Part shown: positions 45,452 through 56,352 of the stretch, in pieces | Position numbering within the stretch: position 1 is the stretch's first letter | Layout: each line of letters starts with the position of its first letter | Assembly (NCBI GenBank): GCA_011634665.1 | Contig: WAEK01000005.1 | Coordinates: 2,613,001-2,677,000 of the forward strand | DNA: 64,000 nucleotides | Reading direction: 5' to 3' | Source: Mortierella sp. BCC40632 | Taxonomy: Eukaryota > Mortierellomycota > Mortierellomycetes > Mortierellales > Mortierellaceae | The notes under the pieces: generated by a model | Seen by the model: only the letters and a program-made list of their open reading frames with translations | What the model was told of the DNA's origin: nothing | Databases searched by the model: none | Made by a program: the position numbers and the translations under genes

Positions 45452-48400
45452 CACACACGACTACTTTTAAGGCAGCGCTTTTGCAGTCTTCTTCCCCACT
45501 CTTTTTGTTTTTTTTTTTTGTTTTTGTTTTTTTTTTTTTTTTTTACCACTTCCTTCTTGGTTTTTTCTTTTCTTTTCTTTCTCTTCATTTCTTCTTTTTT
45601 GCAAGCCCTTTGCCGATTTATAACGAAAACGAACATCCACACATTTTGTAAAGTGTATTATATTGTATATCGTTTTTTTTTTTTTTTTTTTTTTTTTTGG
45701 ATTGGGGAGTTCCCTCCTTCCCCTTTTTCTTTTTTTTTTTCCTTGCAACATTGCTTCTAGTATATTTTTCCACTTCATTTTTCTTTTTCCTTTTCTTTTG
45801 TTCAATACTGTCCATGGTCTCTCTCTATATTTTTTTCGTACAAGTACATTGTAGCACCTTTTTATAGTATTATTACCTTTGCCACCACCACCACCACCTC
45901 ACTTCTGGTACTATTATAGTTATTAGTATACAATCTCCTTACCTCTTCTTTTTTTTTTTTTTTTTTTTTTTGTTCTGTTCTATTATAAGTCCATTCTTTC
46001 ACCAATGCAAAACCATTTTGTTTTGTTCCTCACCCCCATCCTCAATTGTGCCAGTTCTGTATGTCCCTCCTCCCCTTCTCTTCCAATTTTCTTTTTTCTT
46101 TTTCTTTTTCTTTTTTTTTCTCTTCTCTTCATTACTCTGCTTGCTACTTGTACATTTATAAATTGTCCGATGTATGCTACATGGTTTTTGGGGCTTGGGG
46201 AGGGGTGTGATTTTTTTGTCCATCACTTTTAGTGTCATGAGGAGGAAGAAGAGCTCATAACAAAAAAAAAAAAACCGGGCTGTGCTCTGCCTCTCACTCT
46301 CACTCTTTCGTAAGAGCCGACTGAGCATGAGCCAGGACAAACAAATACCTTTGTTTTTTGTTGTTTTTTTTTGTACACACACATACGCTCGCATGCGCAT
46401 ACCTTCCGACTACAGAGATCGAGAGAGATCGAGAATGTATGAGTAAGTGAGAATGGTACACAATCACACAAAGGTCAAGAGAGCACTACGCCACACCTTT
46501 TTTTTTTTTTTTTTTTTTTTTTTGGGCTGAACATTTCTTTCTTTTTTTTCTTTTTAGGCGTTGGAAGGTCGGTGTGAACCAAGAGTATCAAGGAGCCCCA
46601 GAAAAAAAAATGTTGTTGTTTGTTGTTGTTTTCCTTTTCTCTCTCTCTCTCTCTTTCTCTCTAAATGGATAAATGTAGACGAGCTGTGGGGCCACGATCC
46701 GTAGGACAAAGAGAGAAAGAGGGGAAAAAAAAAGTTCTTCCTCTCTTGTCTTGTGTCGCTGTTTGTCAGAAGGGAGAAAGCTGAAAAAAAAAAAAAAAAA
46801 AAATAAAGTACTGTTGGAAGATGGACCTTTTGGGCTACAGCCCATGTGGCCTTTCTCGAAGAAAATCTTTTTTCTCTCCGACACAATTGGGAAGGACCTC
46901 CTCAGTTTTTTTACTCCCTCTTCGCTTGGCTCCGAAAGGACAGAAGACCAGGAAGGTCTCAAAGTGGAAAGAAGAGAAAAGAAGAGAAGAGAAAAGAAAA
47001 AAGGGATCGAGATTTCTCTTCACTCGAGATCGGACCCCTCTACCCCACCTCTCCTTCCCCCGCTCCCTGCCCCTTTTTTCCTCCTTCCATCTCCGCCTCA
47101 TTTCCATTCACCAGGGAAAAGGGAGCGGAAGGGTTCACGATTTTTTGACTAGCGAAAGGAAGGATATTACCCGAAGATTTAAAAAAACTCTTAAAAAAGG
47201 ATGTCAGCTCGACCCTAATCGGGAAAAGAGTAAGAAGGTGCTTTTTCTCGTTTTCGGTTGGAAGAGTGGTAGGGCTGAAGTATCATCGAGAAGAAAGTCC
47301 GCTCATGATAACGTGCATGGCTCCCACGAAAGGAAAGGGGAAAAACGGTCTGCCCGTAGACTCACTTTGCTCTCTTGAGAAAAAAAAAAAAAAAAAAAAA
47401 ACGTTGGTTCCAGTAGAGCCACAATGGAGAATAGATGATAATCGGAGCAATTCAAACCCGAGACGAAATGTAAAGAGAAACCGAGTCCAGTCACCTTAGA
47501 GGAGGAGAGAAGGAAGAAGAAGAAGAAGAAGAAGAAAAAAAAAAAAAAAAAAGCGGAAGGGAGAAAGAGGTCAGAGCCCTCCCTCTATTACATACTTACC
47601 CTTACGGCAGCCTTTCATGATCACGATCGTGTCTGTTTGGGATATAGTTTTTTTTTTTTTTTTTGTTTTTTGCTTTTATCCGGGCCGTAGTTTACCGTGG
47701 GAGATTGCGGTTGGATTATTGTTGGTGAGCAAAGACGCCCATTTTATTAAGCCCAACTGACATGATAAAAAAAAAAAAAAAAAAAAAGGTAAAAAAGAAA
47801 AAGCAAGAGACGAACGAACAAAAAGAAAGAAAAGGATAGGAAGAGAGCAAAGAGAGTTTTTGTCCTTTTCTCTTTCCTCCCTCCTTCTCTCTTTATTATA
47901 GAAAAAGGTGTTGGATATCGATATTTACGGGCTATTCGGTACTCTTGGCATCAGCGGAATGTGTATCCGAGATGAACCCACTCAACCAACTTTGACGCGC
48001 CCGGACCCACAAATAAGGAGGGGTGAATAAGAGAGGGAGGAGAGGAGGAGAGGAGGGTCATGACAAGATGCGACGAAGATAAACTACAAAGGGGGAATGA
48101 TGTACACTTGCATCGCGACTGCCATATGCGTCCATGCTCATTCTAAGAGAGAGAGAAAGAGAGAAAGAGAGAGAGAGTAGGAGAGAGAAAGAATGGAAGG
48201 GAGAGAGAGAGCAGGCACAGCCTTCTTTTTTCTTCCCCACGTTTATTCAAAAGAGCAAGAAACCAAAGCGCAATTGGATGTTTTCTTGGCATTCGCCAAG
48301 AAAACCATCCTCTTCAGGTACGCGATACCGTACGATGGAAAAAAGTGAAAAAAGTAACCGCGTCACTACCTACTTTCACACTCTCATCCACACACTCACA

Positions 48401-50200
48401 CTCACACGCGGCCATTGGAGATTGACGCGTCCTGAAGCACTTTACCATTTCGTGTTCTCCACGGAATCACATTCAGAACCCTCCCCAATCCGGGGGAAGA
48501 GGAAGGGAAGGTGAGGAAGGAGGAGGGATCGAGTGATCAAGATCCACTTGTTTGTCTCCCAATCGCGTACTCGCGGTACCTTTGCTGCCTAACCCCATCA
48601 ACAAATCTCTCTACTAGTCTCGCTCTCAAACCTTTCCTTCTCACAATGTACACTAGTTTTCTTTTTTCATTGCGTGCGTGCAGTTCCCGTACCTCAGTCT
48701 GGTCATTTTCAGCCCATTCAGCCAACACCAGGCCCCATCTCTCCCGCTCACCCAAGACTTTTTGGGATGGTAGGGCAAGAGCTTAACCAACGTGGTCGTT
48801 GTGATCGCCCTCTCGTCTTCGCCCTCCTTTTTCTATCTCCACCACTATTTCGGTAAGTGAAGAGGATGGCTACACAAAATGCCAAGAGAAACCGTGATCC
48901 CTCAATGCCAAGAAAGTAGGCAAGGGCCAAGAAGTCTTTTTTTTTTTTTCTTGGCCTCTTCTACCTTGAGTATTTTCTTGGCTCTAATTTCTTGGCCTTT
49001 TGCTCTTTCTCTCATTCTTTCTGTTCTGGAGCCGGAAGGGAGGGGGCAGAGGGCTCCCCTGACAGCCACCCGTGTCGAATCCCCAGGCTCGCATGCCGCT
49101 GGATGGCTTGCCTGTGAGAAAAAAAATGGTGAGCGACCCATGGCCCACGAGCCCGTGGCTCGTGGCTCTCACTTTCTCTCGCTTCTTTTCTGTTTTGGTA
49201 ATCTATCCCTGAATCGGATTCCCTTCATCAACCCAGTAGATCGGCAAACGCCTATCGTGCTTACACGAACATCAAGTCTGCGCTGGATAACCTTTCCCTC
49301 TTCCTCTCCTTTTCGAGGCTGTCCTGTCAGATAAATTAGTTAGTATGGGCTTTCTGTGGAGTGCAGGTGGACAATTGACTCGTGTCCAGGAACAGAGGAA
49401 CAAGAAGGAATAACGGAAAATAGGGAAATCAGACAGTTCACCTGCTTCCACTCCTCTTTCTATTCCAAGACAAGATGAAGGGAGTGCATGCGCAAAAAAT
49501 AAAAAAAAAAAAAAAGTGCGGAGCAAAGAGAAAAAAATAACAAAAGAGATGATGTGCTAATTCGAGCGACTGGGACAATGCAAAAACGTCGTGAACAGCC
49601 CTACTCTTTTTTGTTTTTTGCTTTTTTGCAAAGCGGACTCTCTGGGGCAAAATATTAACCGGTGTGTGTGCGTGTGTGTGTCGGACAGTGTTCGCATGAT
49701 CCGCGGCCCACTCCCTATTTCCCAATATCGCGCTCTAGAAGAGTGAGCCTCTCTCTCCTCTTCGGGCCAAGTGTTAAAGAGAAGGCTTCTTTTTAGAGAG
49801 CAGATTGAGGCTGGTGGTTCTTCCCAGAGAAGCGGCGAACGAGCGCAAGCCCAACCTTGAGACCGCTAAAAAGGAGAGAAGCTGGCCTGTTGCATGAGCC
49901 GTCATTTCCTTTGTCCGGGCGCGCAGATGAGGTTATGCACGAAAACTGAGCGATGCTGTGTGCGTGTCTGCGAATGCGTGGGTGGGTTGAAGGGCTGCTT
50001 GGCTTTTGGAGGCAAAGCGAGAAAAACTGTGTCCGACAGATGCCGAGCAAACATCAAGACGATGCCCAGCGTTTCGTTTCGTTTTGCCTGGTAGTGCAGA
50101 AGCGGAGAATCCCTTGTTGTAGTCAAGCTTTGGCCACAGTCAACAACCAACCTTTTGGGAGCACAGGCTGCTCAAAGAGACCGCAGCGGAAGCTCACGCG
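45332..50200. other. 4.9-kb spacer rich in homopolymers, no supported gene
   Basis: Begins with the PUF 3' UTR. It contains many T-runs (for example 45529-45544, 45674-45698, 45951-45971, 46498-46523) and A-runs (46784-46803, 47380-47401, 47766-47787), CT/GA tracts and a (CA)n run. All open frames are biased by these tracts. The part 48500-48850 is less repetitive and is open on both strands, but no motif was recognised. No tRNA or rRNA was seen. Confidence 0.5.
45418..45449. repeat. (CA)n microsatellite in PUF 3' region
   Basis: About 15 CA units some 90 nt after the PUF stop codon, probably in its 3' UTR. Confidence 0.95.
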
Positions 50201-50209
50201 TATAAAAGG
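50201..50209 (+). promoter_or_regulatory. TATA box candidate for the C2H2 gene
   Basis: TATAAAAGG, preceded by GCG, lies on the coding strand about 360 nt before the preferred ATG at 50564. It predicts transcription from about 50230 and a CT-rich leader. Confidence 0.45.
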
Positions 50210-50563
50210 ACAGCAGCCGGAGCCCCTTCTTCCCCCTCTTTTTTTATCTTCACCAAACGTTTCTTTATATAAGGCACCGGCACGCAGCCACATAGAGCAC
50301 ACCTTTGTTTCTTTGATACCAGTACTTGAATCCGTTTTGGTATATCCGTATCCGCCACTTCTATCTTTACATCTACCATCCCCATTCATCTTTCCTATAT
50401 TCTTCATCGCCTCTTCAGCCCCCCTTTGCCGAGCTTTCGACTCTCTTCTCAGCCACGCAACGCGAGCGTCGACATTCCTCCGTCGATCCTCTATCCTTTT
50501 CTCTCTTTCGACTTTTCTCTCTCTTTTCTTTTCTTCTTCTTCTTCTTCTTCTTCTTCACTCAT

Positions 50564-52960
50564 ATGCAGGTCTACAAGGACTCTTCCTTCTCGCTGCCTC
50601 CTATCCCCTCATCCGCTGCTCCTAAACATCCCACTGCCTCCACGAGCATGTTCTCGTCCTCACAGCACCCTTACAACCCATACACACATCAATACCAGCA
50701 CTTTTATCCACCTCCTACTGCTCGCTCTCAGAGCCCCACCATCATGCCCGACGCCGACATTGAGATGGAATCGCGCAGCTCCAGCGCTGGCGCTGACGCC
50801 TCTGCCGAAACCACAGCCTCTCCACCTCAAGACGTTCTCTGCACACTTGAGAAACTCTTGATGGGCATTAGCCCTTTCCCACCATCGATGCCCACACTCG
50901 CCAAGCCAACATGTCCACCTATGGCAGAGGACCACATCCTGATGGCCGTCAATTCGTCTTCGCCCATGCTTTCTTCTCCCACTTCTTCACCTTTTTCGCC
51001 ACCGTTCTCTTCCCCATCGCTTTCCTCGCTTTCCCTCGACGACTCGACCACCACCACCACCCCTACGACGACCACGCTTTCTACACCTGCGCCCGCACCT
51101 GCATCTGCTGTGCCGTCCGTTCTCTTGAATGAACACTCGCTCGACCTGTTCCAGTTTGACCATAGCCACGACTCGAGAGAGACAAACACACAGGAGCAGA
51201 GTCAGCTCAAAAAACGACTACAGCAACGTCGGGCCTCATCTCCTTCTGATACTTCATTGCCCTTTCAAGATGACCAAGCCCCCTCCTATCTTCAGCCTTC
51301 TTTGGGCTCCTATAAAAGTGGTTCTCGTCCTAGTCGTTCTCTCTCTCCGCCGGTTTCCTCCTTTGGTAGTCAAGTCCCATCGTCTCCAGCATCGACTGTT
51401 GAAGGCTCTGTGGACCTACCTTCCTGGAGTCCCTCTACCCCGAGTTTGCAGTACCTCGGGTCCCCTCTGCCACCGCAGCAGTATCAGCAACAGTATCAGC
51501 AACAGTATCAGCACTCACCACAGCCGCAAGCGAGCCCACTCTTTTCAGGTCTTTCTTTGGGCTCGTCGCGGTCTTTGACAGCTTCCTCTTCCTCTTCTCC
51601 CTCGACGGCGACAACAACGACAACGTGGAGTTTCCCGCTCTTTGACCAGTTGGGCTCTCCACTGGTCGGGCCCGATCCCAGCGGACACCTGACTCAACTC
51701 CATTCCAGTTCTAATACCAATCCAAATCCCCGAGGAGGATACCAACCATCACGGACACAACAGCCTTCTCTGTCCCACTCCGCGATCCTGACCTCAACGG
51801 CAACAACGACAACAACATCCGCCACGACTGTAGCAGCAGTAGCAACAGCAGGTCTGCAGCATGTACAACAACAGGGTCTATCCCGCTCTTCGAGTTTGAC
51901 ACCACTTTACCCATCTCCTTTATTGTTGACGGATACCTTCCCGCCGATTATCCGTCGGGCGGCTCGAACCCCGCCACACCAACGGTCTGGGCACCAAGGG
52001 ACCCTGGGGACTCGACCCTATGAATCAGGGGTCATGATCGGAGGTCGTAGTGGTGGTAGTCGTGGACAAGTAGAGAATGATTACCATTCGTTGTTGGCTC
52101 ATCACCGATGGGCGTCTCGATCTTATGGAGGATCTGAGAAGGAGACCGATTCTCGACATGGTCACGGTCGTCAGAGTTCCATGTCGAGTGATACCACTGG
52201 CCATGAAAATGATGCAGGTCATCATTCTCAGCACCGTGGTGATATGTTTGGTGGCAACAACAATGGCAACAACAACAACAATGACGATGACAACAACAAC
52301 AATAACAGCAATAACAACAGTGGTGGCGGCAATAGTCATTCTTCTACAAAGACCAAATCTTATCCCTGCCCAACCTGTTCCAGACCCTTCCCCACACGAA
52401 CTCAACTCAAATCTCATATTGCGATTCATATCGATCATTTCCCATTTCCATGTCTATATGCAGGATGTGATCTTCATTTCAAACGGAAACATGATCTTCG
52501 ACGTCATGTGGATGCCAAGCATGCATTGGTCAAGAAGTATCTTTGCACCGGTGGTTGTGGAGAAGGATTTGGTCGAAGAGATCAGATGGTTCGACATTTG
52601 AGAAAGGGAACTTGTCGAGCTCATATCAATCAAGGTTATCATCGTCTTCAACAGCAACAGCAACAACAACAGTATCGTTCATCCAATCTTGAGGGCCACA
52701 CAAGCCTCCAAGCAACGAACAATAATGGAACGACAACAACAAGTGTGAGTAGTGCCTCTTCAGGGAGTCATAGTCCTGTTATGGAGGGATGGATGGGGGT
52801 CATGAGTCGAACTAGGACACTTTCGGAAGGGTCAACTGCTTTTCCCTCCATGTCAACATCCATGCCTTCCTCACCTGTGAGCTCGTCATCTTCATCGATC
52901 ATGCCTGGCGGTAATGTTGGTGGGATAAGCGGCGTAGGAGGCGTACATACTTCCTGGTAG
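50564..52960 (+). CDS. C2H2 zinc finger protein, putative transcription factor
   Basis: A single open frame of 798 aa from the ATG at 50564. The frame is open up to 50426, but that part is CT-derived Phe/Ser and is probably leader. The ATGCAG context also looks like a splice acceptor, so the start is uncertain, and ATG 50648 is an alternative. The first 600 residues are Ser/Thr/Pro/Gln-rich and disordered, with CAG/CAA and ACA repeats and an Asn/Asp run just before the fingers. Three fingers lie at about residues 600-690: CPTCSRPFPTRTQLKSHIAI-H (C2H2), then C-x4-C-x12-H-x4-H, then C-x3-C-x12-H-x5-C (a C2HC variant). This arrangement suggests sequence-specific DNA binding in the nucleus. The target is unknown. 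A Ser-rich tail follows. Confidence 0.85.
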   Translation: MQVYKDSSFSLPPIPSSAAPKHPTASTSMFSSSQHPYNPYTHQYQHFYPPPTARSQSPTIMPDADIEMESRSSSAGADASAETTASPPQDVLCTLEKLLMGISPFPPSMPTLAKPTCPPMAEDHILMAVNSSSPMLSSPTSSPFSPPFSSPSLSSLSLDDSTTTTTPTTTTLSTPAPAPASAVPSVLLNEHSLDLFQFDHSHDSRETNTQEQSQLKKRLQQRRASSPSDTSLPFQDDQAPSYLQPSLGSYKSGSRPSRSLSPPVSSFGSQVPSSPASTVEGSVDLPSWSPSTPSLQYLGSPLPPQQYQQQYQQQYQHSPQPQASPLFSGLSLGSSRSLTASSSSSPSTATTTTTWSFPLFDQLGSPLVGPDPSGHLTQLHSSSNTNPNPRGGYQPSRTQQPSLSHSAILTSTATTTTTSATTVAAVATAGLQHVQQQGLSRSSSLTPLYPSPLLLTDTFPPIIRRAARTPPHQRSGHQGTLGTRPYESGVMIGGRSGGSRGQVENDYHSLLAHHRWASRSYGGSEKETDSRHGHGRQSSMSSDTTGHENDAGHHSQHRGDMFGGNNNGNNNNNDDDNNNNNSNNNSGGGNSHSSTKTKSYPCPTCSRPFPTRTQLKSHIAIHIDHFPFPCLYAGCDLHFKRKHDLRRHVDAKHALVKKYLCTGGCGEGFGRRDQMVRHLRKGTCRAHINQGYHRLQQQQQQQQYRSSNLEGHTSLQATNNNGTTTTSVSSASSGSHSPVMEGWMGVMSRTRTLSEGSTAFPSMSTSMPSSPVSSSSSSIMPGGNVGGISGVGGVHTSW

Positions 52961-53954
52961 AAAGAAAGGGGGAGGGGAGGCGGAGAACAGCCCTGAAGAA
53001 AAGAAGGACATAGTCCATCATGTACCATTTAGCATTAGAAAAAAAAGAATAAAAAAGAATTCACAGAAACGCGAGAAAGGCATATCAAGGGACAGGGAAG
53101 GGAGGGAGACTTCAGCCTCACTCACTCACACCTCATTTTTTTTTTTTTTTTTTTTTTTGAGCCTTCCCCTGGATACCAAAAAGAATATACAGACACGCCA
53201 ACCCAACCCAAAAAAAAAAACCAGATCATTGCATGGGTACGGGAGATATATAGCCGGAGAGATCATCAGGTATAAAAAGGGGGACGCGTAGGTCAAAAGA
53301 TAATGTCTTTTTCCTTTTCATTTTCTCTTAAAACGGCAATCAGTTTCAACTACAGCAACAAGAGATTTGCTCTATTCCCTTTCCTCTATCACGCGCTCTC
53401 TCTCTCTCTTTCCATCACTCTCAGCTAGATCTACAGCCACACAACTAGGCTCAACTACTACAGCAGCAACATCTATCCCAACGGACTGATCTGATGAGGA
53501 GAGAGAGAGAGAGAGAGACAGAGGATGGGCCAAGCGCAGTCCAAGATTGAAAACGTGATCTGTGGGGGAGAATGAGCGAGAACGAGTTAGTGAGAGAGCG
53601 AGTGAGAGTGGGTGAGTGAGAGTGAGAGTGAGAACAAAGTCTACCTATGGGTCCTTGGTGGAGCCAGCTGATTGGTCGAATGTTGTTCGATCCGCTCTCT
53701 CTTTCTTTTTTTTTTTTTTTCTTTCTCTTCCCTTGCGTGTTGTGTGTGTGTTCGTTATTCGCACAACATAACGAGAGAGCGCAAACGTGGTCTCCTTTTT
53801 CTTTTCTTTCTGTCGACTTCCTTTTTGTTCCTTCCCTCTCTTTTTTCTCTCTCTCTCTTTTTCTTTTTCTCTCTTTCTCTCTTTCTCTCTCTCTCTCTCT
53901 TTCATCATCCTTTCATCATCCTTTCCCCCTCTCCGCCAATCTACTTTGTCCAAG
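52961..53954. other. Spacer before PHO88
   Basis: Holds the 3' end of the C2H2 gene, A- and T-runs (53139-53158, 53208-53219) and a CT-rich stretch 53800-53910 that leads to the short first exon of the next gene. A TATAAAAAGG on the plus strand at 53270-53280 may be a TATA box, but it is far (about 680 nt) from that ATG. Confidence 0.45.
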
Positions 53955-55576
53955 ATGAACTCTCAAGTAAGGAATAGAACTTATTCTTTTTATTTTTTTT
54001 TATTGGTCTTCTGATCACCTCTTCTCCCCCTCGTCCTACCTTTACCCTCCATCTCCGACTGCTCGAAACCAACCGCCACCCATCGGAACCGACACAAGGA
54101 ATGCACCAAGAGAGATGCTTTCCATTTACAAACAAGACCCGAGTCAAAACAAGGATGGCGAGTGTAGGGGGGGTGAGAGGTGTGTGGTGAGGAGGAGGAA
54201 GGAGGAGGAGGAGGAGGAAAAAGACAATCTCTCAAGTGCCAAAAGAGAAAGGAAAAAAAGAAAGAAAAAAGAAAAGGAAAAGGAAAAACGATGCAGGAGG
54301 AATAGAGGCTCATCTTGAGTGTTCATCGAATTCCATCAGATCAGACACTCTTTGTGTTGCACCTCATCATCGCCCATTCTCTTTTTCTCTCTTTTTTCTT
54401 CTTTCTTTTCTTCTTGGCCTCTTGGCACCCGAGCTCTTTTCTTTTCTTTCTTTTCCGTTTTCTTTGCGAACCCCCAGATATGAAAAAAAAAAAAAAAAAA
54501 AAAATAGAACAGGATGGGGGGTTCTAGAGCGCTTTTTTTTTTTTTTTTTTCTTCACTCTGCTTGGATGGTTGATGTGTACATAGGAGGGGGGGAGAGGGA
54601 GTTGGAGGAGGCTCTTCATCTGGACTGGACTTGATCTCGATGGCTCATCCAATCCGGTCTCATCTTGCGTTCAAAAAAAAAAAAGGAAAAATGAGTTTTC
54701 CACAGGAAGAGATATGAAAAAAAAAAAAGACCCAGATCTCTCCACACACAAAGGAGGCCACAATCCACCACTACTCTCTGGAAGAAAGAAAGGAAGAAAA
54801 AAAATCAGGATTTCTTTTTTCTGCACAAAACCAAAAAGTTCTTTTAGTGTCGGACAGTCAAGGACTCGAATGCTGGAGATAATATCGGACACACACCCAC
54901 CCTGTCTCTCGTTATCTCACTCCCCATCCATCATCGCTCTTGAATCGAAGAATTGACAAAACTCCCTTCCCCCTTTTTTCTCTTTTTCCCTTTTCCTACC
55001 TCTTAGCTCATGAACATGGCCCTTGTCATGGGCTCAATGCAGATCACGAACCGCCTTGATCTTGAGGACACAAAGACAAAGCAACTTATCCTCGGCGCCT
55101 ATGTTACAGCACAAGCGATCGTCATCGGTATTGCCTTCTTGATCGAGAGCCGGATCAAGTCCAAGCAGGACAAGACCGTTCTCAAGTACATGGATCAGCC
55201 CAAACCTCTTTCCGGTGAACAGCCCAAGTTGATCACCACCACCAACATGGATTATGATCTTGAGCAGAACGCACAGGCCAAGAAGCAGGCCCTGATTGGT
55301 CTTGCCATCATGGTCTTTTTGCATTTCCAATTTGGTGTCATCCGTCCTTTGGTCGTTCAGTCGATCTTGCCTCTCAAGAACGCACTCCAGTCCAAATTTG
55401 CCCAGGTTCACCTCTTTGGAAAGCCTGCAGAGGGTGATTTGAAGCGCCCCTGGAAGGCAGACAACCCTTTTGCTGCTTTGACTGGTCAGGAGCCTCAGAA
55501 CGAGGCTGCTGAGAAGGCTGCGATCAAGAAGGCTGAGAAGGCTGCCGAGAAGGGGGGCAAGGACAAGAAGGAGTAA
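53955..55576 (+). CDS. PHO88: Pho88/Snd3-family ER membrane protein
   Basis: Two exons, 53955-53966 (12 nt, M-N-S-Q) and 55007-55576, give 193 aa. The intron is 1040 nt (GTAAGG...TAG). The body reads LMNMALVMGSMQITNRLDLE, a membrane segment AYVTAQAIVIGIAFLI, VLKYMDQPKPLSGEQPKLIT, TTNMDYDLEQ, and a second hydrophobic segment ALIGLAIMVFLHFQF. Then comes the family signature QSILPLKNALQSKFAQVHLF-GKPAEGDLKRP. Yeast Pho88/Snd3 is an ER membrane protein of the SRP-independent (SND) targeting route and affects phosphate transporter delivery. The C-terminus is Lys/Ala/Glu-rich, ending KDKKE. The ATG of exon 2 (55010) would give a protein only five residues shorter, but family members begin with a short N-terminal stretch before this point, which supports the 12-nt exon. 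Confidence 0.92.
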
Positions 55577-56352
55577 AAAAAAAAAAGAAAAAAAATCTGA
55601 TGAAAGGGGGATTTTTTTTTTTTTTTTTTTTTTCATTTTTATAAATATATATACTTTTTTTTTTTATCCGTGTGTGTATGTGTGTGAATGTGTATGAAAG
55701 AAAAGTTTTGAGAAAGGAGAGAGAGAAATAGGAGAATATGATGCTCCTCTCTCTCTTTTTCTCTCTTTTTCTCTCTTTTTATCCAATAGTAGGGATCCTA
55801 CCAGTCTTTGTTGTCTATAGATTCTTTTTTTTTTCTCTCTCTATCTCTCTCTCTCTTTTACTTAGTACCCTTCCCCTCCTCTCTACGCTCTACTCAAACT
55901 CCATTAAAAAAAATCAATCTCTATGCATTTTAAATCTGTGAATACCAATATTTTCTTCATTTTAACCCGACTATCCACAAAGGCACCAAATGCTGGGAAA
56001 AAAAAAGAAAATAAATAAATTAGTTCTATCTCTCTTCCTTCCTCCTCTTCCTCAAACGAACACGCTCGATACTATCATATTACGATATCATCTATTTGAC
56101 TTAAGAGTTTTTTTTTTCTTGAGGAGGGGGGAGGGGAGAAGAGGGTAAGGGTGAGAAGAATGATAAACAAGAGTGTGTGAGAGAGTAAGGGATATCTTGT
56201 GGTTGATAACAAAAGAAAAAGAAAAAAAAAGAAAAAAAAAGGTATATAGAAAAGGGTATGCGTGGCAAAATAAGAAGAAAAATAAAACAACCACAGATAT
56301 AGGATTTGCCTTTTTCTTTCTTTCTTTCTTTCTTTCTTTTTTCTTCCTTTCT
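55577..56352. other. Convergent spacer PHO88 / F-box protein
   Basis: Holds two 3' ends, with T-runs at 55612-55633 and 55654-55666 and A/T-rich DNA. The bases TTTCTTTC repeat at 56315-56350. No gene is visible. Confidence 0.5.

Noticed and set aside
48511..48786. Overlapping frames on both strands at 48.5-48.9 kb
   Set aside because: Less repetitive than the surroundings but without any motif, homolog recognised by eye or splice chain. Left unannotated.
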